Shown here piece by piece: positions 20,734 through 28,874 of a DNA stretch of 64,000 nt. The DNA lies in contig NZ_JAEPJQ010000010.1 of the NCBI RefSeq assembly GCF_016827605.1, forward strand, positions 1 through 64,000, given 5' to 3'. Each line of letters begins with the position of its first letter. Positions within the stretch are counted from its first letter, which is position 1. The notes beneath the pieces are model-generated. The model made no database searches. It was not told where the DNA came from and saw nothing but the letters and a program-made list of their open reading frames with translations. This DNA is from Hyunsoonleella ulvae. GTDB taxonomy: Bacteria > Bacteroidota > Bacteroidia > Flavobacteriales > Flavobacteriaceae. The position numbers were made by a program, and so were the translations under genes.

Positions 20734-20762
20734 CAAATGTATATATTTATTTAATTATTCAA
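20734..20762 (-). promoter_or_regulatory. Promoter of the tRNA-tuf operon
   Basis: On the minus strand TTG (20762-20760), an 18-bp spacer and TACATTTG (20741-20734) fit the Bacteroidota consensus. It lies between the hpf stop at 20785 and the hairpin at 20706-20732. The expected start point falls at about 20726-20729, inside the left arm of that hairpin. Confidence 0.8.
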
Positions 20763-20784
20763 AACATTTTTTTAAAAAAAATTA

Positions 20785-21087
20785 TCATGTGTGGGCTCTT
20801 AATTTTTCTTTGCGCTTTTTTAACTGTCTTTCTAGCGATGCCACTGCTGTATCTGTACCTTCTTCAAAGGTTTTACATTGCTTCTTTACAATAAAACTAT
20901 CACCTGGAACACTTACCTTAGCTTCAAATATTTTATTTTCCTTATCGCTAGTGTTTTCAACCTTAAGATACACATCAGATTTAATTACCTTATCATAATA
21001 CATATCTAACTTATCCATTCGCTTTTGAATAAAGTCTATTAACTTTCTATCTGCATTAAAATTAATGGATTGTGTGTTTACTTTCAT
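20785..21087 (-). CDS. hpf: Ribosome hibernation-promoting factor, short form
   Basis: 100 residues. MKVNTQSINFNADRKLIDFIQKR and the basic C terminus (LERQLKKRKEKLRAHT) fit the HPF/RaiA family, which occupies the tRNA/mRNA channel of idle ribosomes. There is no C-terminal dimerisation domain as in long HPF. It lies 136 bp downstream of xerC and upstream of the tRNA-tuf operon. Confidence 0.92.
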   Translation of the reverse strand: MKVNTQSINFNADRKLIDFIQKRMDKLDMYYDKVIKSDVYLKVENTSDKENKIFEAKVSVPGDSFIVKKQCKTFEEGTDTAVASLERQLKKRKEKLRAHT

Positions 21088-21120
21088 CTGTTCTTTACGT
21101 TTTTAAATAGAATTAGATGT

Positions 21121-21182
21121 AATTTACCTAGACCTTGGCATAGTTGCAATAGTAATAGTTACCACTTCATTTTAGGTAAATT
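21121..21182. promoter_or_regulatory. Inverted repeat in the xerC-hpf spacer
   Basis: AATTTACCTA at 21121-21130 and TAGGTAAATT at 21173-21182 are perfect 10-bp inverted repeats 42 bp apart. In the minus-strand transcript this lies in the hpf leader or the xerC 3' end. The function is unknown. Confidence 0.5.
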
Positions 21183-21223
21183 TCATGTAACACCATTTTT
21201 GGTTAGACAATTATTTAAAGATG

Positions 21224-22114
21224 CTATTTTTTACTTCTAGGGTGCGCCTTTAAATGTACTTTTTTTAATTCGGCTATACTGTTGTGTGTATAAACCTGTG
21301 TGGCTGCTAAACTTGTATGACCAAGAAGCTCTTTAACAGCATTTAAATCTGCTCCCTGGTTTAATAAATGTGTCGCAAACGAGTGCCTTAATATGTGAGG
21401 ACTCTTTTTTACCTTTGAGGAAGCCTGACTAAAATAATCATTTATAACTCTGTAAACAAGTGTTTCATATATTTTAGTTCCTTTTTTTGTTAAAAATAAG
21501 TACTCTCCATCTGCAATATGCGTTAAACCGCTTCTTTCCCTTAAGTATTTTTTTAGTGTTTCCTTTACTGAATTTAACAATGGGACAATACGCTCCTTAT
21601 TTCTTTTCCCTAGAACTTTAATGGTTTTTTGATATATATCTATGTCTTGTAGTTTTAATTCAACAAGTTCTATACGGCGTATACCTGTTGAATAAAATAA
21701 TTCTATTATGAGTTTATCTCTTATACCCTCAAAAGAATCGTTAAAATCAAGTGCATTTAACACTGCATCTATTTCTTGTTCTGAAAATGGTATCTGTACT
21801 TTTTTACTTGTTTTTAAAGCTTTGTGTTTTGCTAGCGGGTTGTGCTTAACATCTCCCACTTTTAATAAAAACTTGTAAAAGGTGCTTAAGGACGATATTT
21901 TTCTGTTGATACTTCGGTTGGTTAACCCAGTTTCAACCAGAGACACAATCCATGTGCGTATTTGGGCATAATTAATATGTTTTATAGACGTTGTACCATA
22001 CTCAGCTTCTACAAAACTTTTAAACGCTTCTAAATCGGATAGGTAGGCCTGCGCCGTAAGCTTGGAATAGTTTTTCTCTAGAAGCAGGTAGTCTATGAAT
22101 GATTTGAATAGCAT
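21224..22114 (-). CDS. xerC: Tyrosine recombinase XerC-like
   Basis: 296 residues from the ATG at 22114 (MLFKSFIDYLLLEK). An N-terminal SAM-like core-binding domain is followed by the catalytic domain with R146 (STGIRR), K160 (LGKRNKER), H240 and R243 (SPHILRH), H266 (LLGHTS) and the nucleophile Y275. All six catalytic residues are present. It resolves chromosome dimers with XerD at dif. The longer reading from 22177 adds 21 residues with no family match. The neighbours rpsU and hpf indicate a housekeeping recombinase and not an element integrase. Confidence 0.93.
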   Translation of the reverse strand: MLFKSFIDYLLLEKNYSKLTAQAYLSDLEAFKSFVEAEYGTTSIKHINYAQIRTWIVSLVETGLTNRSINRKISSLSTFYKFLLKVGDVKHNPLAKHKALKTSKKVQIPFSEQEIDAVLNALDFNDSFEGIRDKLIIELFYSTGIRRIELVELKLQDIDIYQKTIKVLGKRNKERIVPLLNSVKETLKKYLRERSGLTHIADGEYLFLTKKGTKIYETLVYRVINDYFSQASSKVKKSPHILRHSFATHLLNQGADLNAVKELLGHTSLAATQVYTHNSIAELKKVHLKAHPRSKK

Positions 22115-22220
22115 ATGTTGGATTGAGGTTCTAATATACAATTTTTTGACCTTATGATGAAAGTCATTGGCTTGCAAAAATTACATCAATCTTATACTAA
22201 TAAAAATATAAGTGGAAATA

Positions 22221-22246
22221 AAAAATCCCGCAAATTGCGGGATTTT
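22221..22246 (-). terminator. rpsU terminator
   Basis: AAAATCCCGCAA pairs with TTGCGGGATTTT, a 12-bp stem with a minimal loop, followed on the minus strand by more T. It lies about 10 bp after the rpsU stop. Confidence 0.9.
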
Positions 22247-22256
22247 GATATGCGTT

Positions 22257-22451
22257 TTAGATGTTTTCAGCATCTCTCAGTTTTTGAATGTATTGCGCTT
22301 TTTGAATTTGTGCTCTACGCTCAACTGAAGGTTTTAAAAACTGCTTACGCGATTGCAATGCACGTTTTCTTCCTGTTCTATCAAACTTTCTTTTGTAACG
22401 CTTTAACGCTCTATCTATATTTTCTCCTTCTTTAATTGGTATTACTAACAT
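22257..22451 (-). CDS. rpsU: 30S ribosomal protein S21 (bS21)
   Basis: 64 residues, MLVIPIKEGENIDRALKRYKRK and a basic C-terminal helix, the normal bS21 pattern. In Flavobacterium bS21, with bS18 and bS6, hides the 3' end of 16S rRNA, so most genes work without Shine-Dalgarno pairing. rpsU itself keeps a strong Shine-Dalgarno here (see 22460-22468), which fits the published model that shortage of bS21 frees the anti-SD and raises rpsU translation. The gene is monocistronic, with its own promoter and terminator. Confidence 0.98.
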   Translation of the reverse strand: MLVIPIKEGENIDRALKRYKRKFDRTGRKRALQSRKQFLKPSVERRAQIQKAQYIQKLRDAENI

Positions 22452-22459
22452 AGACTCTA

Positions 22460-22468
22460 ACCTCCTCT
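22460..22468 (-). promoter_or_regulatory. Strong Shine-Dalgarno sequence of rpsU
   Basis: On the minus strand AGAGGAGGT precedes the ATG at 22451 with an 8-9 nt spacer, a near-complete match to the anti-SD. The other genes I inspected in the window (prfC, tuf, hpf, kdsA, typA) have no such sequence. Confidence 0.85.
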
Positions 22469-22488
22469 CTTTTAGAATTTTCAGGGTG

Positions 22489-22518
22489 CAAATATAAAAA
22501 GTAATCTATATTTTACAA
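22489..22518 (-). promoter_or_regulatory. rpsU promoter
   Basis: TTG (22518-22516), a 19-bp spacer and TATATTTG (22496-22489) on the minus strand match the Bacteroidota consensus; the start codon is 38 bp downstream. Confidence 0.8.
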
Positions 22519-22653
22519 TACCATAAATTAATATTTTTTGATATGTTGAAATTTGACTTGGTAAAAATTTTCGTCTACTTTCGTTTAATGTTAGATCTAA
22601 GCTATTGAAATGATACGCACCTCTAGAAGTAAGATCACCTTTAACTCGCTAAT

Positions 22654-23532
22654 ATGAATATAAAATACATTTTAATAGTTTTAATCCTTTTTTCAAATAC
22701 CTCAATTTTTGGACAACAAGGAAAAATTTTTGAAAATCAAATTATCCAAAGTAAAGTTTTAAACAGAGGAGTTAAGTACAATATTTATTTACCTCCCAAT
22801 TATGATACAATAAAGACATACCCCACAATCTATTACCTGCACGGTTTTGGAGGGAATAACAATAGTCTCCACACTAAACGTTTTATTAAACAAATTGATT
22901 CTTTAATAGTAAAAGATAGTTTTCCAGAAACAATTATAATTGCACCTAATGGAGGCAAATCTTGGTATATTGATGACTATGCTGGTAAAGAGAAATACGC
23001 AACAATGTTTATCTCTGAATTTATTCCTGAAATGAAAAAAAAGTATGTATTGACAGAATCTTCACAAAAAACCGTTGTTATGGGATTGTCAATGGGAGGG
23101 TTTGGTGCCTTAAGATTTACCATGTTAAACCCTGAAGAGTTTGGGATTTGTGTAAGTTTTATGGGTGCGATAAGCACAAAAAAACAAATGGTTGAAGATT
23201 TAGAGAAGTATTATCAACACTTTCATGCGCATTTGTACGGAGAAAACCTGAGTCCAAAAGAAAGAACAAATGAGGTTTATATCAATAACAATGCTCTCTA
23301 TATTGCTGAAAAGGTAAATACAAAAATTCTGAAAAGTAAAAAGTGGTTTATCCAAACCTGCGATGACGATTTCCACTCACTTCCTAATGCCAAATTGCAT
23401 ATATTATTTCATCAAAATAAAATTGAACATGAATTTAGGGTTACAAATGGAAAACACAACAAAATATGTGTAGAAGATTCAATGTTAGATGCTTTAGAGT
23501 TCATAAAAAACAATTTAAAAGAAAAAGAATAG
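22654..23532 (+). CDS. Secreted alpha/beta-hydrolase, putative esterase (esterase D family)
   Basis: 292 residues with a signal peptide (1-20, ending SIFG before QQ). The alpha/beta-hydrolase fold of the PF00756 family is seen in YYLHGFGG (oxyanion region, residues 60-67), the nucleophile elbow GLSMGG with S146, and a C-terminal His near GKHNK. The Asp is probably in TCDDDF. Members hydrolyse carboxyl esters such as feruloyl or acetyl groups, or S-formylglutathione; the substrate here is unknown. Export to the periplasm or beyond is inferred from the signal peptide. Isolated gene without an operon partner. Confidence 0.85.
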   Translation: MNIKYILIVLILFSNTSIFGQQGKIFENQIIQSKVLNRGVKYNIYLPPNYDTIKTYPTIYYLHGFGGNNNSLHTKRFIKQIDSLIVKDSFPETIIIAPNGGKSWYIDDYAGKEKYATMFISEFIPEMKKKYVLTESSQKTVVMGLSMGGFGALRFTMLNPEEFGICVSFMGAISTKKQMVEDLEKYYQHFHAHLYGENLSPKERTNEVYINNNALYIAEKVNTKILKSKKWFIQTCDDDFHSLPNAKLHILFHQNKIEHEFRVTNGKHNKICVEDSMLDALEFIKNNLKEKE

Positions 23533-23711
23533 TAGAACAGAAGAGCGAATTCCCAACAAAGAACTAAGTTAAAAAGCAAGTCTTTTTTCCTAAATTTACA
23601 CAAAACCCTATAGGCCAGAACTTTGGACAACCCTCGTAAAAAACTAATTTCAAACTAAACCAAACAACATTAGCCAATCCATACATCTAAGATGTGTAGT
23701 GAAAAACAATA

Positions 23712-24878
23712 TTATGTTGCAGGTTTGTACTCTTTTTTATCAATAATGATTTTAGCCAAAATTTCTCGAAGGATTTCTGAAGTTCCTCCACCTATTGGCC
23801 CCAGTCTACTGTCTCTAAACAAACGTGCCATAGGATACTCTTCCATATAACCGTAGCCACCTAAAAACTGTAAACATTGATAAATGACCTCATCGGCCAT
23901 TTTGGTGGATTGTAATTTTGAAATTGTAGCTTCTTTAACCACATACTGTCCTTTATCTAGTGCATTGGCTACAGTGTAATTGTAATGCTTGCATACATCT
24001 AACTCGGCATACAAATCAGACACTTTATGTCTTAACGCCTGAAACTTATCTATACTTTTACCAAATGCAGTACGCTCACTCATGTATTGCTGCGCATACT
24101 CTAAAGCAAATTCTGCACGAGCATGGGCATTTACCCCCATTATTAAACGCTCTAATGAGAAATGCTGCATAATGTATGGAAAGCCTTTGTTTTCTTCCCC
24201 CATTAAGTTACTTGCTGGGATAATAACATTATCAAAAGCTATTTCTCCAGTATCTGAAGCGCGCCAACCTAATTTGTCAAGTTTGGTGGCAGATACGCCT
24301 GGAGTTTCCCTATCTATAACAAAAATGCTGATGCCCTTGTTTCCTAATTCTGGACTTGTTTTTGCTGCAATTACCAAATAATCACTACTAACACCATTGG
24401 TTATAAAGGTTTTAGAGCCGTTAATTACATAAGTATCTCCTTTTTTTACTGCTGTAGTGCGCATACCAGCAACATCACTCCCTCCAAAAGGTTCCGTAAT
24501 ACACAAGCAACCTATTTTTTCGCCAGTAATACTTGGTGTTAAATATTTTTCTTTGATAGCTTCATCGCCTTCAGCATTTATGTGTGTCATTGCTAAATAC
24601 ACATGTGCCCAAACCGCTGCCGCAAATCCTCCTGAATTTATTTTTTGTAGCTCTTCTAGTAAAATTATGGTGTAAAATAAGTCTAGATCTAATCCACCAT
24701 AAGCTTCTGGGTAATTTATACCGAAAAATCCCATTTCTCCAAACTTTAACCAAACAGATTTATCGATTTCTCCAGATTTTTCCCAATCTTCAATATGTGG
24801 AACTACTTCTTTTTTAAGGAAATCTTGTAAACTTTTTCTAAAGAGATTGTGCTCTTCAGTGAAGTACATACTTGTCAT
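23712..24878 (-). CDS. Acyl-CoA dehydrogenase
   Basis: 388 residues, FAD enzyme that makes a trans-2-enoyl-CoA. CITEPFGGSDVAGM and the C-terminal QFLGGYGYMEEYPMARLFRD are family signatures. The catalytic Glu position used by medium-chain enzymes reads GGGT (residues 363-366), so that Glu is absent. E243 in SLERL is placed as in long-chain and isovaleryl-CoA dehydrogenases, so the enzyme probably belongs to that class. A TATCTTTG -7 element lies at 24968-24961 within the end of the preceding gene. The chain length preference cannot be read from the sequence. Confidence 0.95.
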   Translation of the reverse strand: MTSMYFTEEHNLFRKSLQDFLKKEVVPHIEDWEKSGEIDKSVWLKFGEMGFFGINYPEAYGGLDLDLFYTIILLEELQKINSGGFAAAVWAHVYLAMTHINAEGDEAIKEKYLTPSITGEKIGCLCITEPFGGSDVAGMRTTAVKKGDTYVINGSKTFITNGVSSDYLVIAAKTSPELGNKGISIFVIDRETPGVSATKLDKLGWRASDTGEIAFDNVIIPASNLMGEENKGFPYIMQHFSLERLIMGVNAHARAEFALEYAQQYMSERTAFGKSIDKFQALRHKVSDLYAELDVCKHYNYTVANALDKGQYVVKEATISKLQSTKMADEVIYQCLQFLGGYGYMEEYPMARLFRDSRLGPIGGGTSEILREILAKIIIDKKEYKPAT

Positions 24879-24948
24879 ACTCTAATTTTTAAATAAACAT
24901 TAAAACTCTGCTTGGTTTGAAAAGAATAGGAAATTTTAATGTGCTCAT

Positions 24949-25863
24949 TTATTGAATGTGCAAAGATAATTTAATTATCTCTAATTTGCTTACCGGAAAG
25001 CCTTTTACTTTTGACAATTCATTTAACGAAGAAAAACCCTCATGTAACTTGCGGTACTCTAGAATATTATAGGCAATTTCATAATCTATATGATGGATAG
25101 TTACCAGTTCGTCTGCTTGCGCTGTATTTATATTTATAATTTTTATTTTTCTAGGTGTTTTTACTGTGAATTGCTTCTTTATATTTTCTATGACTTCTGG
25201 GGTTAACCCATAAACATCCTGTAATTGCATATCTGATATAAAACCACCCTTGAATCTATCACGAAACGCCACAATGCGTTGCGATAGTTTTTTCCCAATA
25301 CCGTTAACGCGTTGCAGTTGTATTGCTGTGGCAGTATTTAAATCTATTTTTTGGGCGTAAGTGAGGGGTTTTGTGTTTCTAAAATTCTCATAATTTCCAT
25401 GCTTCTTAAATTGACTTTCAGAATAGTTTTTTGATACTTGATTGGTATTAGAAACCCAATCGGGAAATTTAAAATAAGGCGATATTTTTGCTAGAAGTGT
25501 ATCTGATACCCCTGTTACTTCCTGAAATTGTTTTGCTGTGTTTATCCAATTATTAGTTTTTCTAAAAGCATGTAACTTGTCAATTTCTTCAATACTCATA
25601 CCTAAAACTTCTCCTTTGTAATCTGAAATGTAGTTTGGATTAAAAGGATATAATTTTGGTTTACTTTCCTGAATTGCTAAGCTTCTTAGGGAATCTATTT
25701 CTGTCTCGTATTGCTTTAATTCTTCTTGGTTGACTATTACATCATCAGAAGAAAAATCCACAAAAAAATAGACACACTGGAGTATGACTATAATTAACAA
25801 CAATAAAAAAATCCCATTTCGTTGTTCTTTAGTGAATACAAAATGGGATTTAAAATTACGCAT
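24949..25863 (-). CDS. Membrane-anchored helix-hairpin-helix (ComEA-like) protein
   Basis: 304 residues. A short basic N terminus precedes one transmembrane helix (about residues 17-36), then a linker and three helix-hairpin-helix segments. The best are IDLNTATAIQLQRVNGIGKKLSQRIVAFR and a later ININTAQADELVTIHHIDYEIAYNILEYR. The build is like ComEA, the DNA receptor in natural transformation, but in Flavobacteria such proteins are common and mostly untested. It ends 70 bp before the acyl-CoA dehydrogenase start and follows the symporter gene by 6 bp, so it is probably co-transcribed with it. Confidence 0.85.
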   Translation of the reverse strand: MRNFKSHFVFTKEQRNGIFLLLLIIVILQCVYFFVDFSSDDVIVNQEELKQYETEIDSLRSLAIQESKPKLYPFNPNYISDYKGEVLGMSIEEIDKLHAFRKTNNWINTAKQFQEVTGVSDTLLAKISPYFKFPDWVSNTNQVSKNYSESQFKKHGNYENFRNTKPLTYAQKIDLNTATAIQLQRVNGIGKKLSQRIVAFRDRFKGGFISDMQLQDVYGLTPEVIENIKKQFTVKTPRKIKIININTAQADELVTIHHIDYEIAYNILEYRKLHEGFSSLNELSKVKGFPVSKLEIIKLSLHIQ

Positions 25864-25869
25864 AGTAAT

Positions 25870-27474
25870 TTATGCTTTAAGTCCTTTTATAGCTTTCATA
25901 TATTTATTAAGCTCTTTTTTAACTTTTGGTGCTAGTAAGACTAAACCTATCATATTTGGCACCATCATGGCAAAAATCATAGCATCTGAAAATCCTATTA
26001 CCGAACCTAAACTTGCTGCGGCACCAATGATTACAAATACACAAAAAATAAGTTTGTAAGCGTATTCCATTTTTTTGGACCTACCAAATAAAAACGCCCA
26101 TCCTTGAAATCCGTAATAAGACCAAGAAATCATAGTACTAAATGCAAATAGAACTACCGCAACAGTTAATACATATGGGAACCAAGAAATAGCAGATTCA
26201 AAAGCTCCTGATGTTAATAAAATGGCTTGGGCATCATTTAAACCAGCATTGGCTGAAGTTACATTTCCTGTAATGATCAAAACCAAAGCAGTCATAGTAC
26301 ATACTACAACAGTATCAATAAATGGTTCTAGTAAAGCCACCATGCCCTCACTGGCCGCATATTTTGTTTTTACCGCTGAGTGTGCTATTGATGCTGAACC
26401 AACACCTGCTTCGTTAGAAAATGCAGCTCTTCTAAATCCTTGTACTAAAACACCAATTGCACCACCTGCCACTCCTTCAGGGCTAAATGCACCAGAAAAT
26501 ATTTGTCCAAACGCATCACCTACCATTCCAATATTAGCAAATATTACAAATAGCGAAGCTGCAACATATATTGCTACCATAAATGGCACAATTTTATCAG
26601 TTACCTTGGCTATTGATTTTATACCTCCAATTATTACAATACCCACTAATACTGCCATTACTAGACCAAACAACCATCCTTTTCCGTGAAGTATGGATTC
26701 GCTTCCACCTGTTATATTTTCAACCAATTGAAATGCTTGATTTACTTGAAACATATTACCACCTCCAAACGAGCCCCCAATAACAAAAATGGCAAATAAT
26801 ACAGCCAATACTTTACCTAAGCCTTCTAATCCTTTGGATTTTAAACCTTTGCGCAGATAATACATAGGACCACCATATACCGTACCATCATTCTCAATAT
26901 CTCTGTACTTAACTCCTAATGTACATTCTACAAACTTAGATGCCATGCCTAAAAATCCTGCAACAATCATCCAAAAAGTAGCTCCCGCTCCTCCAATAGA
27001 TACTGCTATAGCTACTCCCGCAATATTCCCTAAACCAACCGTAGCAGACAATGCAGCTGTTAAAGCCTGAAAATGGGACACTTCTCCTTCATGCCCTTCT
27101 ACCCTAATGGTATCTGGATTATCTTCCTCATCGGTAAACTTTGATTTTTCTATATCTACTTTGTGATCTACTCTCCCCTCCAAATCATCATACTTTCCCC
27201 TTACAATATTCACAGAAGTTAAAAAGCCTCTAAAGTTTATCAAGTTGAAATAGAATGTAAAATATGTTGCTCCTATAATTAATGGAAATAACACCCAATA
27301 CACACTAATCTCATCCGTAAAAGGAATTTGGTAAAAAATCGCACTTACAAACCATCCTGTGAGGTCTCCAAAAACCTTATCTATTTTTTGGTCTATACCC
27401 ATGTCTTGGGCTTCTTGTGCAAAGGATACTAATGGTAAAATTATGGCAGATAATGAAAGAAGATATTTCTTCAT
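25870..27474 (-). CDS. Sodium:alanine/glycine symporter family (AGCS) transporter
   Basis: 534 residues with about 11 hydrophobic segments. ATVGLGNIAGVAIAVSIGGAGATFWM and the later GFRRAAFSNEAGVGSASIAHS are AGCS signatures. It imports alanine or glycine with Na+. Two features differ from textbook members: a signal-peptide-like N terminus ending in SFAQ, and a hydrophilic insert of about 40 residues after the second hydrophobic segment (DDLEGRVDHKVDIEKSKFTD). Both occur in Bacteroidota relatives as far as I know. The substrate is inferred from the family. Confidence 0.93.
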   Translation of the reverse strand: MKKYLLSLSAIILPLVSFAQEAQDMGIDQKIDKVFGDLTGWFVSAIFYQIPFTDEISVYWVLFPLIIGATYFTFYFNLINFRGFLTSVNIVRGKYDDLEGRVDHKVDIEKSKFTDEEDNPDTIRVEGHEGEVSHFQALTAALSATVGLGNIAGVAIAVSIGGAGATFWMIVAGFLGMASKFVECTLGVKYRDIENDGTVYGGPMYYLRKGLKSKGLEGLGKVLAVLFAIFVIGGSFGGGNMFQVNQAFQLVENITGGSESILHGKGWLFGLVMAVLVGIVIIGGIKSIAKVTDKIVPFMVAIYVAASLFVIFANIGMVGDAFGQIFSGAFSPEGVAGGAIGVLVQGFRRAAFSNEAGVGSASIAHSAVKTKYAASEGMVALLEPFIDTVVVCTMTALVLIITGNVTSANAGLNDAQAILLTSGAFESAISWFPYVLTVAVVLFAFSTMISWSYYGFQGWAFLFGRSKKMEYAYKLIFCVFVIIGAAASLGSVIGFSDAMIFAMMVPNMIGLVLLAPKVKKELNKYMKAIKGLKA

Positions 27475-27571
27475 AGTTTAAATGTGTTAGTCTTTTATTG
27501 AAAAATAAGTATAAAAAGATAGCAAGATGCTAAAAAAAAACGATTTTTAAAACATATTATGCCAAATATGT

Positions 27572-28606
27572 TTATTCATCTAACTCAATATCGTATTCGG
27601 AATTTAATTCTTCAATTTGTTCTGGCCTTCCTAATACTATAATTTTAGATTTTGGTGCCAATGGTAATTCTGCTTCAGGGTTTACGGTATATTCTCCGTT
27701 TTCATCCTTATAGCCAATAACGGTGCAACCTGTTTTTTTCCTCAAATCTAAATCCTTAATTGTTCTTCGTTTATTCTTCTTTATGTTAAATAATTTTTCA
27801 ACGGCAACTTCTTCGATATTAATATTGGAATCTCCAACAATAGAAAGATTATCTATAAACTCCATTAAACCCGGCACTACCACCAAAGACGCCATGTGGT
27901 CGCCCCCAATCTTATCTGGTAATATCACATTATTAGCACCTGCAAATTTTAGTTTTTCGTAAGAGGATTCTTGAGACGCCCTACTAATAATGTTTATTTT
28001 TTTGTTGAGTTGCCTGGTAGACAATACCACAAATAAATTATCTGCATCGCTAGGAAGTGCTGATATAAAATTAGACGCCCTATCTACTCCTGCCAACAAC
28101 AAGGTTTCATCTTCATTAGCATTACCTATAACGTAAGGCACCCCATCATTCTTTAATCGTTCTTCTACCTCTTTATCTTTTTCAATAACTACAAACGATT
28201 TGTTATGGGCTTGTAACTTTCTTGCAGCTTGCTTACCATTTCTTCCATAGCCACAAATAACAACATGTTTTTTAAAGGCATCTATTTTCTTTTGCATTTT
28301 TTTATGTTTTAACTCTTCAATGTCATTTTTACTCAAAATATATTCTGTGATGATAGACAAAGCATAACCCACAATAATTACACTTGCTAAAATTAAGAAT
28401 ATAGTAAATACTTTAGATTGATCGTCTAAGGGCACCACTTCCCCAAAGCCTACAGTGGTCATTGTTATAACCGTCATGTAGAGGGCATCTACCCATGAAT
28501 AATCAGAAATAAAACGATACCCCAACACCCCTATTAACATTATAAATACCAACAAAATAAGGGCGGTGTATATTCTTGACCTAAAAAGACGTACTATGGG
28601 ATTCAT
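27572..28606 (-). CDS. Potassium channel with RCK (TrkA-N/TrkA-C) domains
   Basis: 344 residues. Two membrane helices (about 12-32 and 66-88) flank a pore loop with the selectivity filter TVGFG at 51-55. The RCK N domain begins KHVVICGYGRNG (119-124 GYGRNG, Rossmann nucleotide loop), and a TrkA-C domain ends the protein. It resembles MthK-type K+ channels gated by a ligand on the RCK ring. It follows the PspC-like gene by 3 bp, so the two are probably co-expressed. Confidence 0.93.
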   Translation of the reverse strand: MNPIVRLFRSRIYTALILLVFIMLIGVLGYRFISDYSWVDALYMTVITMTTVGFGEVVPLDDQSKVFTIFLILASVIIVGYALSIITEYILSKNDIEELKHKKMQKKIDAFKKHVVICGYGRNGKQAARKLQAHNKSFVVIEKDKEVEERLKNDGVPYVIGNANEDETLLLAGVDRASNFISALPSDADNLFVVLSTRQLNKKINIISRASQESSYEKLKFAGANNVILPDKIGGDHMASLVVVPGLMEFIDNLSIVGDSNINIEEVAVEKLFNIKKNKRRTIKDLDLRKKTGCTVIGYKDENGEYTVNPEAELPLAPKSKIIVLGRPEQIEELNSEYDIELDE

Positions 28607-28609
28607 GGG

Positions 28610-28837
28610 CTATAGATCGAAAACTGACGAACGCTTTGTGTAAATTAAATCTTTAATACGCATCCAGAATGCCAAAAACATGTACACTGCAAAACCAAAA
28701 CCTACGGTTACAAAAGTGATGTACATAAACGAGGTACGCACTACTTTGGCACGAATACCCAAACGGTCTGCAATACGCTGGCAAACATGGTATCCATGCT
28801 TTTGCAAAAACAACAATATTCTGTAAAATATATTCAT
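28610..28837 (-). CDS. PspC-like small membrane protein
   Basis: 75 residues. The pattern QRIADRLGIRAKVVRTSF, followed by one hydrophobic helix (FMYITFVTVGFGFAVYMFLAFWM), is that of a PspC domain, an envelope-stress sensor in enterobacteria. The gene lies directly upstream of the K+ channel gene. Its role here is unknown. Confidence 0.75.
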   Translation of the reverse strand: MNIFYRILLFLQKHGYHVCQRIADRLGIRAKVVRTSFMYITFVTVGFGFAVYMFLAFWMRIKDLIYTKRSSVFDL

Positions 28838-28874
28838 AGTTGCAAGTTAACCTTTAGTTTATTCTTTTAAAAGT

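Noticed and set aside
21224-22114. XerC-like recombinase as integrase of a mobile element near tRNA genes
   Set aside because: It lies beside rpsU and hpf, no att direct repeats at the tRNA ends were seen, and no other element genes follow.
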